A stretch of 64,000 nt of DNA, taken from Candidatus Limnocylindrales bacterium (GTDB taxonomy: Bacteria > Desulfobacterota > Binatia > UBA1149 > CAITLU01). The stretch spans positions 434,001 to 498,000 of the forward strand of contig DASPNR010000031.1 in assembly GCA_035626395.1 (NCBI GenBank). Direction: 5' to 3'. Shown piece after piece: positions 17,601 through 26,026 of the stretch (positions are counted from its first letter, which is position 1; the number at the start of each line of letters is the position of its first letter). Made by a program: the position numbers and the translations under genes. Below the pieces are notes generated by a model. That model made no database searches. It saw only the letters and a program-made list of their open reading frames with translations, and was not told the origin of the DNA.

Positions 17601-17703
17601 CAAGCCGCACGTCCGCTCTGCGGATGCTGCCGAGGGCGGTTTCGGCGAACGCGGCTCCGACCGCCGCTCCGGTCGACCGAAACGCTCCGGTGGCAGGCGC
17701 TGA
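14698..17703 (+). CDS. Large HEAT-repeat plus DUF349 coiled-coil protein
   Basis: 1001-residue cytosolic protein. Residues 1 to about 215 form HEAT-like helical repeats (HPDAAVRRTAIADL, HDPDAEVRAAAVAKV, SDADAGVRDAAAERLL). Residues 215 to about 560 are charged coiled coil with many EARRRREAL-type stretches. Two clear DUF349 units follow at about 640-790: STDWSKTAARLRELQKAWEE with TGPVPGD, then STDWDAAAAALKKLQAEWKG with IGPVQHA and SEAVWKRFRAAADRFFERYH. The end is basic and Gly/Arg-rich. DUF349 proteins are uncharacterised. ATG 14698 starts right before the first repeat. No operon partner: DUF488 is convergent 45 bases downstream. Confidence 0.82.
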   Translation: MGIFDRLKPQPRWKHPDAAVRRTAIADLDDAVELATLAEHDPDAEVRAAAVAKVADPVVLGRVGASDADAGVRDAAAERLLALALDAANPEAATAAGLLPDLRRVSVIAKSAAADDVRAVALARLTDERSLGGVARQARVESTALAAAARLTSPEELLATALNSEHREVALAAFDRVVQAGPAGADVALLETIEARAKHKSVARRARTMRQAIEDEENARRAAEEQRRSQEASLCAAVERLRDVADPDGIAAELARLDAAWDALASTDEAATQRFRAGVDAARLRMTQRRSEIAAAAEEARRRREALASREELCRRIETIERHDGGGTDGASAGEAESTATVETVRERLRSIEEEWAGLAPLPGYERDVEGLTARFEAAAQACRKRLEREAALQDARSALEALVSEAESLPTRDGKAAADRWRTLAREAQVLAAMLNDASRPSSDLMDRLAEVGRTLAARETEAREAAAKAARDHAARLAQLVARARKAAEADTITLREGERLLRDMATALDNAGRTERTTDIADALAVLRTLQDPLARRVKELRDLDEWRRFANAQRQEELIAMAEAIVAALKAEEEAGAASDLPATAKALRELQSQWQKVADVPQQSAQQLWSRFKAAADFIRSRCEVHFAELRQQRSASLAAKAELVAQAEALAESTDWSKTAARLRELQKAWEETGPVPGDQARDLTKRFRAACNTFFTRRRDDLTAKKAEWAENLARKEALCEQAEQLAESTDWDAAAAALKKLQAEWKGIGPVQHAKSEAVWKRFRAAADRFFERYHKRHELAAAAQLAEREAIVVAMEALAALETVPDDLAGQVQALRTTMANAPHVEGAGMQALRDRWTAALATLVSRSPAAFAGTDLDPVANRQRMERLIAKVESLLGEDAPVAATGKTATEVLAERLRAALERNALGARPDATKWRAAARAVEEAQEAWRRLMRLPGAETDALEKRFEAACARVMDQVKPHVRSADAAEGGFGERGSDRRSGRPKRSGGRR

Positions 17704-17748
17704 CGGCAGCCGCGTCGACGCCGGCGAACCGACGCGCCAGCCACATTC

Positions 17749-18297
17749 TCAGCCCGGACGTCGCAGCGGCAGGACGCCGACGTCGTAGACCGGCCATCCT
17801 CCTTCCTCGGCGCGTGCGGCTTCGTGCAGGCGATGCGGCCGCGGCTCCCGGCCGATCCCCAGATGCAGGACCTGCATCCCATGCAGCGTGGCCGCATCGG
17901 CGAGCAGTCGCCGGTGGCACTGCCACCACAGTGTCTCGGCGCACATCACGGCCACGTCCGTGCCTCGTGCGATGGCGAGCAGCTTCTCGAACGCTTGTCG
18001 AAACGACGGGGTGTCCATGTACTCGGCGTAGGCACGGAACGCTTCGACCTGCCACGCCGGGTGGCGCGTCTCGGCAACAGGCCTGGCACGCCGGCGGCCC
18101 CCCAGTTCCTCGCCCCACCACTCGTAAGCGATTCCCGCGCCCGGAAGCGACCTCTCCAGCGCCTGGCGCGCGAAGTGCGGGTGGCGCCGCGAGGCGGGGT
18201 AGCGGCGAACGTCCACGCATCGGCGGACCCGCGCCTCTTCGAGCACCGCTTGGAGTTCCTCGGTGGTGCGGGCGCCGTGGCCGACCGTGAAGAACAT
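17749..18297 (-). CDS. DUF488 family protein
   Basis: 182-residue protein of the DUF488 family, found widely in bacteria without a proven function. It shows the typical opening FFTVGHGARTTEEL, the DVRRYPASRRHPHF segment at about 33-46, WWGEELGG, and the conserved MCAETLWWQCHRRLLAD at about 119-135, whose Cys/His set suggests catalysis or metal binding. ATG 18297 is chosen; the frame extends upstream to 18429 but those residues are Arg-rich and not family-like. It is divergent from the alpha/beta hydrolase gene with 168 bases between starts. Confidence 0.88.
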   Translation of the reverse strand: MFFTVGHGARTTEELQAVLEEARVRRCVDVRRYPASRRHPHFARQALERSLPGAGIAYEWWGEELGGRRRARPVAETRHPAWQVEAFRAYAEYMDTPSFRQAFEKLLAIARGTDVAVMCAETLWWQCHRRLLADAATLHGMQVLHLGIGREPRPHRLHEAARAEEGGWPVYDVGVLPLRRPG

Positions 18298-18465
18298 CCC
18301 GGTCCAGTAGCGGCGCCGCTCTGGCGGCGCCACCGACGGCGCCGCAATGCGGTCACGCAGCCTGCCGCGTCGCCGCCGCACGCCATTTGCGCGCGAGGTG
18401 AAGCGCTCGGCGGGTTGGCGCCGGCGCATTCACCTTTGCCCGCACGCCACGCTAAGGTCCGGGCC

Positions 18466-19533
18466 ATGACATACGATCCATTCGCCCGTGGCCCCCACCC
18501 CGTAGGCGTTCGCACCGTCGATCTCACCGACGCTTCCCGATCGCGCTGGCTGCCGACGGAAGTCTGGTATCCCGCAACGGCGGCGCACGCCGGGAAGGAC
18601 ACGGCCGCCGAAACGCGCGACAAGTACGACCTGCTCCCCGGCTTCCCGCCGCTGTCGCAAAGCGCGGTGCGCGATGCCGAGGCCGAGCGCGGCAAGTATC
18701 CGCTGGTGATCTTCAGCCACGGCTTCGGCGGCCATCGCCGCCAGAGCACGTTCCTTTGCACACACCTGGCAAGCCACGGCTACGTCGTTGCCGCGATGGA
18801 CCACACCGGCAACACCGTCATCGACATGGCGCAGATGACGATGCAGGTGATGATGGGCCAGCCGATGCCCGACATCGCGGCAACCATCCACGAGCTGATC
18901 CAGGCCCGCCCGGCCGATGTGCGCTTCGTCATCGACAGCGTTCTTGCCGGCAATGCCGGCGTGCCCGCCGACTTCGTCGACGAGAGCCGCATCGGCATGA
19001 GCGGACACAGCTTCGGCGGCTGGACGACGCTGAAGACGGCGGGACTGGAACGCCGCATTCGCGCGGCGCTTGCGCTCGCGCCGGCCGGCGGACCCGGGCC
19101 GCTACCAGCGGAGCCTCTGATCGAAGCGCTGGACTTCGCCTGGGGCCGCGACGTTCCGACCCTTCTTCTGGTGGCCGACAAGGACACGCTGCTGCCGCTG
19201 TCGAGCATGCATCACATCCTCGGCCGCGCCACCTGCACCAAGCGCATGATCGTGCTGGAGAACGCCGACCACATGCACTTCTGCGACGAGGTCGAGCAGA
19301 CGCACGAGCTGTTCCGCTCGATGCCGCCGCCGGGCCCGCTCGCCGACGTCGCCAAGGGCGTGCCGCCGATCTCGGAGCTCTGCCCCGGCACGCACGCCTA
19401 CGACTTCAACAATTCGCTCGGCCTGGCGCACATGGACGCCAACCTCAAGGGCAGCGAAGAGGCCGCAGGTTTCCTGTCGCAGGATCTACCGGCGGTCTTC
19501 GCCGAGCGCGGCATTCGCATCTCGGTGGTCTGA
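18466..19533 (+). CDS. Alpha/beta hydrolase of the PAF-acetylhydrolase/dienelactone type
   Basis: 355-residue serine hydrolase. It has the oxyanion-hole HG pair in VIFSHGFGGHRRQS, the nucleophile elbow GHSFGGW with Ser182, and an Asp in LLVADKDTLLPL. The catalytic His is probably in the NADHMHF stretch. The layout resembles bacterial platelet-activating-factor acetylhydrolase-like proteins that cleave short acyl esters. No signal peptide is seen. It starts a tight plus-strand run: acyl-CoA dehydrogenase after 17 bases and a Nudix gene after 11 more. The context suggests acyl turnover; the substrate is not visible. Confidence 0.85.
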   Translation: MTYDPFARGPHPVGVRTVDLTDASRSRWLPTEVWYPATAAHAGKDTAAETRDKYDLLPGFPPLSQSAVRDAEAERGKYPLVIFSHGFGGHRRQSTFLCTHLASHGYVVAAMDHTGNTVIDMAQMTMQVMMGQPMPDIAATIHELIQARPADVRFVIDSVLAGNAGVPADFVDESRIGMSGHSFGGWTTLKTAGLERRIRAALALAPAGGPGPLPAEPLIEALDFAWGRDVPTLLLVADKDTLLPLSSMHHILGRATCTKRMIVLENADHMHFCDEVEQTHELFRSMPPPGPLADVAKGVPPISELCPGTHAYDFNNSLGLAHMDANLKGSEEAAGFLSQDLPAVFAERGIRISVV

Positions 19534-19550
19534 GAGCGGCCGGCGGCACG

Positions 19551-20717
19551 ATGGACTTCGCGCCGGACGCCCAGAACGAGAGCATCCGCAGCGAGGCCGC
19601 GCGCCTGGCCGCCGCGTTCGACGACGAATACTGGCGCGCCAGGGATTCCGCGCACGAGTTTCCGTGGGAGTTCTACCGCGCCTTCGCCGAAGGCGGGTGG
19701 CTCGGCGTGCTGGTTCCGCAGCAGTACGGCGGGGCGGGCCTGGGCGTGCGCGCCGCCGGCACCCTGCTTCGCACCGTTGCCGCCAGCGCCGGCGCCATGA
19801 ACGCCGCCTCCACGCTGCACCTGTCGATCTTCGGCATGGGGCCGGTGATCCATCACGGCTCCGAAGCGCTCAAGCGCAAGTATCTGCCGCCTACCGCCAC
19901 CGGGGAGCTGCACGTCTCCTTCGGCGTCACCGAGGACGATGCCGGCACCGACACCTCGCGCATCCGCACCACGGCGGTTCGTCGCGGTGATCACTGGATC
20001 GTCAACGGGAAGAAGGTCTGGAACACCAAGGCGCAGCAGGCGCAGAAGATCCTGCTGCTCGCGCGCACTACTCCTCGGGAGGACTGCAAGCGGCCGCTCG
20101 ACGGCCTGACGCTGTTCCTGGCCGACCTGGACCCGAAGTTCTGCGACATCCGCGAGATTCCCAAACTCGGCCGCAACGCCGTCAACTCGAACGAAGTCTT
20201 CCTGCGGGATCTGCCGGTCGAGGATGGCGACGTGGTCGGTGAGGTCGGCCGCGGCTTCCATCATCTTCTGGATGGCATCAATCCCGAGCGCATCGTCATT
20301 GCCGCCGAGGCGGTCGGCATCGGCGTGCGGGCAGTGGAGTGCGCGTCGCGCTACGCGCGCGAGCGCATCGTGTTCGGGCGGCCCATCGGACAGAACCAGG
20401 CGATCGCGCATCCGCTCGCCGACTCGCATGCCGAGCTCGAGGCTGCCGATCTGCTCTGGCAGAAGGCCGCCTGGGCCTACGACAACGGCCAGGAAGCCGG
20501 CGCCCTGGCCAACATGGCCAAGCTGCGCGCGTCGGAGGCGGGCTTTCGAGCGTGCGATCGCGCGCTGCAGACGCTCGGCGGCTTCGGCTACGCGTGCGAG
20601 TACAACATCGAGCGCTACTGGCGCGAGTCGCGCCTGATGCGCATCGCGCCCGTCTCCAACGAGATGGCGCTGAACTACCTTGCCGAGCGCGTGCTCGGCC
20701 TTCCCAAGAGCTACTGA
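19551..20717 (+). CDS. Acyl-CoA dehydrogenase
   Basis: 388-residue FAD enzyme that oxidises acyl-CoA to 2-enoyl-CoA, passing electrons to ETF. Family landmarks in order: VPQQYGGAGLG at about 59-69, SFGVTEDDAGTDTSRI (flavin and substrate loop) at about 124-139, VNGKKVWNT, GINPERIVIAAEAVGIG, RYARERIVFGRPIGQNQAI, and LQTLGGFGYACEYNIERYWR near the end. Length is normal for the soluble short/medium-chain type. ATG 19551 lies 17 bases after the hydrolase stop. Chain-length specificity cannot be told. Confidence 0.93.
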   Translation: MDFAPDAQNESIRSEAARLAAAFDDEYWRARDSAHEFPWEFYRAFAEGGWLGVLVPQQYGGAGLGVRAAGTLLRTVAASAGAMNAASTLHLSIFGMGPVIHHGSEALKRKYLPPTATGELHVSFGVTEDDAGTDTSRIRTTAVRRGDHWIVNGKKVWNTKAQQAQKILLLARTTPREDCKRPLDGLTLFLADLDPKFCDIREIPKLGRNAVNSNEVFLRDLPVEDGDVVGEVGRGFHHLLDGINPERIVIAAEAVGIGVRAVECASRYARERIVFGRPIGQNQAIAHPLADSHAELEAADLLWQKAAWAYDNGQEAGALANMAKLRASEAGFRACDRALQTLGGFGYACEYNIERYWRESRLMRIAPVSNEMALNYLAERVLGLPKSY

Positions 20718-20728
20718 GAAGCGCGGGC

Positions 20729-21160
20729 GTGGCCGTCGAGTATCCACAGGAGCCGCGCGTGGCCATCGGCGCCGTCGTCGTACACGACGGGCGCGTGCTG
20801 CTGGTCGAGCGCGGCAAGTCGCCATCCAAGGGTGCGTGGGCGGTTCCCGGCGGAAGCGTCGAGCTCGGCGAGACATTGGCTCAGGCGGTCGAGCGCGAAG
20901 TGCTCGAGGAGACGGGCGTGACGGTGCGCGCAGGCAGAGTCGTGCACGCTTTCGATGCGGTGGTGCGCGACGAACAGGGCCGCGTTCGCTTCCACTACGT
21001 CATCGTCGATCTGGAGGCTCGCTACGTCCACGGCAATCCGGTAGCGGCCGGCGACGCCAGCGATGCGCGCTGGTTCTCGATCGACGAGCTCGCGGGCGTG
21101 CGCGTACATCCGGTGACGATGGAGGTTCTGCAGCGCGCGCTCGAAGCGGCGCCTCGCTGA
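20729..21160 (+). CDS. Nudix hydrolase
   Basis: 143-residue hydrolase of nucleoside-diphosphate-linked compounds. The Nudix box is complete: it starts GGSVELGETLAQAVERE at about 36-52 and ends VLEETGV, matching Gx5Ex7REUxEExGU. Preceding strands VAIGAVVVHDGRVLLVERG and following HYVIVDLEARY are typical. GTG 20729 is chosen, 11 bases after the acyl-CoA dehydrogenase stop. The layout resembles ADP-ribose or 8-oxo-dGTP-type members, but the substrate is unproven. Confidence 0.9.
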   Translation: MAVEYPQEPRVAIGAVVVHDGRVLLVERGKSPSKGAWAVPGGSVELGETLAQAVEREVLEETGVTVRAGRVVHAFDAVVRDEQGRVRFHYVIVDLEARYVHGNPVAAGDASDARWFSIDELAGVRVHPVTMEVLQRALEAAPR

Positions 21161-21253
21161 TCGGTAGCGCAACGCACGCCAGCCGCAGCAGCGCGCTCTT
21201 TCGTGCGCGCGCTGGTTCGACACGTTCGAAATGCCCGAGTAGTCTGCGGTTAC

Positions 21254-22546
21254 GTGGCGTTTCTGCGCTCCCACGATCTCGCCCGTGCATGCTTCCGCTT
21301 GGGGGCTTGCGTGCTCGTGCTGCTGGCGCCGGCATGCACCACCACGGCGTCACGCAAGCCACCGGGCGATGCGGTCACGACGCTGGCGCCGCGCAGCCCG
21401 GCAGAAGATCTGTTCGAGCGATCGCCGGTGCGTCTTCGCATCCGCAGCTTTGCCGCGCAGGCGTGGCGGCTGGCCGAGCCGAACTGGTCGCGCGTTCCCG
21501 AGCACGAGCGCGGGCGGGTGCAGAAGGTTTTCCTGGCCACGTTCGGCGAGGCCAACGTGGCCCCGATCGCCACTCGCCGGTTCATCGCTGCGGCGCAGGA
21601 GCCGGGTGCGCCGGCGAGCCAGGCGCTGGAGTGGTGGAAGCAGGGCGCCGCCGCCGAGATCAAATTCGCCGAGGCCACGGCCTCGCGGCCCCATCCCGAA
21701 TCGCGGAAGGAGTTCCTCGAGCGCTACGCGTCGGTGCGCGAGAACGATGCGCCCGAGATTCGCATGTCGCGCATCCGCCGGCTGGCCGAGGCCACGCAGG
21801 CCGTGCAGTCGACGCTCGATCTGACGCACGCCATCGGGCACGCCGTGGCTCGCGTGATCAACGAGGTGTCGCCGCCGGCGCAGCGTCTGGACGATCGCCG
21901 CCTGGCCGAGACGATCCGCCAGGAGCGCAGCGACCGCCGCACGCTCGAGAGCTACGAGGCGGTGGTGCTGGCGGCGATGCTGCAGCGCTACAGCCAGGTC
22001 GAGCTGCAGGATCTGGATGCCTACGTCGCATTCGCCGAAAGCGAAGCCGGCCGCTGGTATCATCGCACGGCCTCGCAGGCATTGGTGGCGGCAGCCGAGG
22101 AGGCCGCGCGCGACATCGAGCGTACGCTGGCTCAGACCGAGCCGAGCGAGCCGGTGTTCGACGCCGACTCGCTGCTGCTGACGCTGCCCTCGGGGCGCCG
22201 CGTGCGCATGCTGGGCGTGGTGGGCATGCGGCTGGATGCGCTGCCGGCCATGATGTTCCGCTACGAAACGTTTCTTCCGATCGCCGATCTGGCCGCGGTC
22301 AGGCGCGAGGCGGGGGAGGTCTGGGAGCGTGTGCGCAGCGACGTCGAGGCGCTGGGAACCCGCGCGGTCGTGCTGCAGGCCACGGGCTCGGTGGCCGGCT
22401 GGGTCTTCACCAAAGCGTCCTCGCGCAGCTTTGCGTGGCGCCGCGACGGTGAAGCCGGATGGGTCCCGATCAAGAACGGCCCGGGCAGGAGCCCCAATCC
22501 CCTCGAAAGCCTTCACGACGAGACACTGTGGAGCGTACCGCCCTGA
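21254..22546 (+). CDS. Putative lipoprotein with DUF2059-like helical region
   Basis: 430-residue protein of unknown function. Starting at GTG 21254 gives a lipoprotein signal with lipobox LAPAC (Cys at about 28); the upstream GTG 21203 would make the signal too long. The middle is helical, and the segment YSQVELQDLDAYVAFAESEA followed by GRWYHR (about 250-275) resembles DUF2059. The C-terminal third looks like a separate small domain. The last 19 bases overlap the rhomboid gene start, so translation of the two is probably coupled and the products may act together at the envelope. Confidence 0.7.
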   Translation: MAFLRSHDLARACFRLGACVLVLLAPACTTTASRKPPGDAVTTLAPRSPAEDLFERSPVRLRIRSFAAQAWRLAEPNWSRVPEHERGRVQKVFLATFGEANVAPIATRRFIAAAQEPGAPASQALEWWKQGAAAEIKFAEATASRPHPESRKEFLERYASVRENDAPEIRMSRIRRLAEATQAVQSTLDLTHAIGHAVARVINEVSPPAQRLDDRRLAETIRQERSDRRTLESYEAVVLAAMLQRYSQVELQDLDAYVAFAESEAGRWYHRTASQALVAAAEEAARDIERTLAQTEPSEPVFDADSLLLTLPSGRRVRMLGVVGMRLDALPAMMFRYETFLPIADLAAVRREAGEVWERVRSDVEALGTRAVVLQATGSVAGWVFTKASSRSFAWRRDGEAGWVPIKNGPGRSPNPLESLHDETLWSVPP

Positions 22547-24423
22547 CCACCACGACCACGCTCGAGCTCGCACCACTCTCGCGCACCGCACGCCTGCACG
22601 CCAACGGCCTCGGTGGAATCGTCCTGCTTTTCGTCGCGCCCGCCTTTCTGGACGCACTCGATTCGACGCTCGGTCTGGCCGTTGCCGGACCTGCGTTCCG
22701 CACGACCATTCGTCTGGCGGCCGTCGGCGTTCTCGCCGCGCTGGCGTATTCGCTGGCCAGGCGCGCTCGCCGCGCCCGCATCGTCTTCGAACAGGACCGC
22801 CTGCGGGTCGAGGGCGTCAGCCACCAGCCGCGCATCATTCCGTACCGCGACATCACGGCGGCACATGCCTACGGCAGCGGCGCAAGTCGCCGCGCCGTTC
22901 TCGGCGTGCGCACGAGCCTGCCGGTGTCGCTGCCGCAGGCCGCGTTCGCATCGGCCGGCGCGCTCGATCAGTTCCTGGCCGACCTGAGCACGCGCGTCCG
23001 CCAGTCCAGCGGCGATCGCGAGTTCGAGGCGTTCGTGCGGCGCAGCCAGCTGGGCGAGCAGACCTCGCGAGGATGGATCCCGATCACCACGAGCTTCATC
23101 GTTCTCTGCGTGGTGGCGCTCGCCGTGGCCATCGCTACGCGCGTGCATGCCGATCCGCTGGGGATGCTGCGGTTCGGTGCGCTCTCCAGCGCGATGGTGC
23201 GAGCGGGCGAGTACGAGCGCGTGATCAGCTACGTGTTCGTCCATTGGAATCTGACACACCTGTGGGCCAACGTCGCGCCGCTGATTGCGCTCGGCTGGAC
23301 CGTCGAGCGCCTGCTCGGATGGCGCTTGTACGCGCTGATGCTGCTGTCGGTGACGCTGGTGAGCTCGATGCTGGCCATGTCGAGTGGTGGCGGCGTGCTG
23401 CGCGTGGGCGCCTCCGGGCTGGTCTGCGCCGCCTTCGGCATCCTGCTCTACCTCAACGTGCGGCGCAGCCGCGAGCTGCCGCCGCTTTCGCAGGTGCCGA
23501 TGATCCTGTGGGCGATGCTGCTGCTGGTCCAGGGATTTCTGCTCATCGGCTGGATACGCGCCGGCTCTCCGTCCACCGGCATCGATCATCTCGGCCATGC
23601 GTTCGGCTGGATCGCGGGAGGCGCGGTGGCTGCGGCGGCCACCAGCCGCCGCTCGCTGTGGGAGCTGCGATCGTTGCGGACGTCGGCGCTGCGTGCAGGC
23701 CCATGGATCGCGGCGGGCGTTGCCTGCGCCGCGCTCACGACCTCGGTTCTTCGCGCGGTCGGATTCACGCGTGAGGATCGCGTGCACGCCGCCTCGGTCC
23801 TGCTGACGGCGCCCGAGACGCCGCCGGCGCTGCGCGGCGAGCTCGCACGCCAGACCATCGCCTCGCCTTTGTCGGCGCCCGAGCAGCTGCGCAAGGCGCA
23901 GCACGCCGTGCGCATGCTTCTTCGCAGCAATCCGTACGATGGGCGCCAGCTCGATCTGCTTGCGCGCGTGCAGTCGCGGCTCGGCCACGACCAGCGGGCG
24001 ATCGAGACGGCACGAACCGCGCTGCTGTGGCATCCCGACAAGCCCGCCGCCGCCGAGCATCTGGCGCAGCTGATGTGGCGCAACTACGAGCGGCGCGGCG
24101 CCCTGACCCTCGGCGGCCCGGCGCCGACGCTGGAGCTGATCCGAGAGGGCGGCGCGGTTACAGCCCGGCTTTCCGCGCTCGAGGCCGCGCAGGGCCGCCG
24201 CGGCCTCGTGGCCTATATCGTCGTGCACGCCGGCAATCAGCTGGGCGGCCTGCTCGTGCTACGCATCGGCGGCGACCTGCGTCAGTCCTATGTTCTGGGC
24301 CACGTGCCGGATTGGGCGCTGCAGGAGCGCTGGACGCTGACGACGGTGGCGCGCACCGCCTTCGAGCTGGTGGACCTGCCAGCGGGCGAGCCGGACGTGG
24401 ACGGATTTTCTTTCGGCAAATAG
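22528..24423 (+). CDS. Rhomboid-family intramembrane serine protease with extra soluble domains
   Basis: 631-residue membrane protein. A short helical pair (about 25-75) and a PH-like soluble stretch (about 85-165) come before the rhomboid core at about 185-385. HWNLTHLWAN is the oxyanion-side motif, VGASGLVCAAFG carries the Ser nucleophile, and GIDHLGHAFGWIAGG supplies the catalytic His. After the core are another helix and a TPR-like region (about 455-530, with LDLLARVQSRLGHDQRAIET), then a beta-rich C-terminal domain. Typical bacterial rhomboids are about 200-280 residues, so the flanking domains are notable. GTG 22528 overlaps the lipoprotein gene by 19 bases; it is chosen over 22459, which overlaps further. 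Confidence 0.85.
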   Translation: MERTALTTTTTLELAPLSRTARLHANGLGGIVLLFVAPAFLDALDSTLGLAVAGPAFRTTIRLAAVGVLAALAYSLARRARRARIVFEQDRLRVEGVSHQPRIIPYRDITAAHAYGSGASRRAVLGVRTSLPVSLPQAAFASAGALDQFLADLSTRVRQSSGDREFEAFVRRSQLGEQTSRGWIPITTSFIVLCVVALAVAIATRVHADPLGMLRFGALSSAMVRAGEYERVISYVFVHWNLTHLWANVAPLIALGWTVERLLGWRLYALMLLSVTLVSSMLAMSSGGGVLRVGASGLVCAAFGILLYLNVRRSRELPPLSQVPMILWAMLLLVQGFLLIGWIRAGSPSTGIDHLGHAFGWIAGGAVAAAATSRRSLWELRSLRTSALRAGPWIAAGVACAALTTSVLRAVGFTREDRVHAASVLLTAPETPPALRGELARQTIASPLSAPEQLRKAQHAVRMLLRSNPYDGRQLDLLARVQSRLGHDQRAIETARTALLWHPDKPAAAEHLAQLMWRNYERRGALTLGGPAPTLELIREGGAVTARLSALEAAQGRRGLVAYIVVHAGNQLGGLLVLRIGGDLRQSYVLGHVPDWALQERWTLTTVARTAFELVDLPAGEPDVDGFSFGK

Positions 24424-24514
24424 GCGGGGTCGCCGGCCAGGGCCCTTCCAGCCCGCCCCGCCACTGCGGCATACTCGCCGCTCCCGCTCTACCGTTCGGA
24501 TCAGGAGGTTCGCC

Positions 24515-25945
24515 ATGGAACAGCTCAGCGGACTGGATGCTTCGTTCCTGTACTTCGAGACATCCAACGCGCCCACGCACATCGGCTCCTTCGCGATCTA
24601 CGATCAATCCACCGCGCCCGGCGGCAAGGTCACGTTCCGCGGCATCCTCAAGAACCTGCAGAGCCGCCTGCACCTGGCGCGATGCTTTCGGCAGCGCCTG
24701 GTGCACGTCCCCTTCGACCTCGACCATCCGTACTGGCTGCAGGACCCGGACTTCGATCTCGAGTTCCACGTCCGGCACATCGCGCTGCCAGCGCCGGGCG
24801 ACTGGCGCCAGCTCTGCATCCAGGTCGCCCGCATTCACGCGCGCCCCCTCGATCTGTCCAAGCCGCTCTGGGAGATGTACGTCATCGAAGGCCTGGACTC
24901 TGTAGCCGGTGTGCCCAAGGGCAGCTTCGGCGTACTGACCAAGATCCATCACGCCGCCATCGACGGCGTTGCCGGCGCCGAGCTCGCGGCCGCGGTTCAC
25001 GATCTGGAGCCCGATGCGAAGCCGCTGCCGCCTGCGGAGGCGTGGAAGCCCGAGCCGATCCCGAGCGCAAGCGAAATGATGCTCAAGGCGGCGACCGGCA
25101 TGGTCGGCAACCCGTTCCGCGCCGCTCGAACGATCGCCCGCACCGTGCCGGGCATCGCCAGCATGCTGTGGCCTTTTGGCGGCGAGGAGGTCGAAGGTTC
25201 CGGTCCGGTGCCGCGCACGCGCTTCAATGGCGTCGTCTCGCCGCATCGCGTGGTCGAAGGACGCGAGTTCTCCCTCGAGGACATCCGCGAAATCCGCAGG
25301 CGCGTTCCCGGCGCGACCGTCAACGACGTCGTGCTGACGATCTGCTCGGGCGCCTTGCGCCGCTATCTGCAACATCACGGCGAGCTGCCGCAGGAGTCGC
25401 TGGCCGCCATCGCTCCGATCTCGGTGCGCGGCGAGTCCGAGAAGGGCGCACTCGGCAACAAGATTTCGGCCATGTCGGTGACGCTGTTCTCGGATGTCGC
25501 CGATCCGCTCGAACGCCTGGCCAAGGTGCACCGTGGCACGCGCAGCTCCAAGGCCACCGCCGAAGCCATCGGCGCGCGAACCATGACCGACATCACGCAG
25601 TTCCTGCCCGGCATGCTCGCCGGCCTGGCCGCGCGCGTCTACACCGGCCTCGGGCTCGCAAACCGCGTGCGACCGATCCTCAACACCGTCATCACCAACG
25701 TGCCGGGGCCGCAGATTCCGCTCTACTTCACCGGCGCCCGCATGGTGTCGCTCTATGGGCTCGGGCCGGTGATGGACGGCATGGGCCTGATCCATCCGGT
25801 ATTCAGCTATTCGGGGCGCATCAGCATTGCGGTGACCGCATGCCGCGTCCAGATGCCCGATCCCGGCTTCTACGCGCAGTGCCTGCAGGCGTCGTTCGAC
25901 GAGCTGCTTACGGCGGCGCGCGGACCGGTGCAGGCGGTGGCGTAG
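24515..25945 (+). CDS. Wax ester synthase / diacylglycerol acyltransferase (WS/DGAT) 1
   Basis: 476-residue acyltransferase that makes wax esters from acyl-CoA and fatty alcohol, or triacylglycerol from diacylglycerol. The active site HHAAIDG lies at 145-151. Other family blocks are LSGLDASFLYFET at the start, PLWEMYVIEGL, NDVVLTICSGALRRYL and NVPGPQIPLY near residue 395. ATG follows AGGAGG by about six bases. A second member is at 47199-48656; the two differ considerably, so they may differ in substrate. It marks a lineage storing neutral lipid. Confidence 0.94.
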   Translation: MEQLSGLDASFLYFETSNAPTHIGSFAIYDQSTAPGGKVTFRGILKNLQSRLHLARCFRQRLVHVPFDLDHPYWLQDPDFDLEFHVRHIALPAPGDWRQLCIQVARIHARPLDLSKPLWEMYVIEGLDSVAGVPKGSFGVLTKIHHAAIDGVAGAELAAAVHDLEPDAKPLPPAEAWKPEPIPSASEMMLKAATGMVGNPFRAARTIARTVPGIASMLWPFGGEEVEGSGPVPRTRFNGVVSPHRVVEGREFSLEDIREIRRRVPGATVNDVVLTICSGALRRYLQHHGELPQESLAAIAPISVRGESEKGALGNKISAMSVTLFSDVADPLERLAKVHRGTRSSKATAEAIGARTMTDITQFLPGMLAGLAARVYTGLGLANRVRPILNTVITNVPGPQIPLYFTGARMVSLYGLGPVMDGMGLIHPVFSYSGRISIAVTACRVQMPDPGFYAQCLQASFDELLTAARGPVQAVA

Positions 25946-26026
25946 CGCGCGTCGTCCGCAGAGTTGGCGTGCTCGGCAAGGTCTTCAGCGACTGGTCGGC
26001 ATCTTCACGACAGGCGCAATCGCCAG

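Noticed and set aside
15394..17610. 738-residue minus-strand open frame
   Set aside because: Antisense shadow of the HEAT/DUF349 gene. High GC leaves few stops in the opposite strand; no domain or ribosome site is seen.
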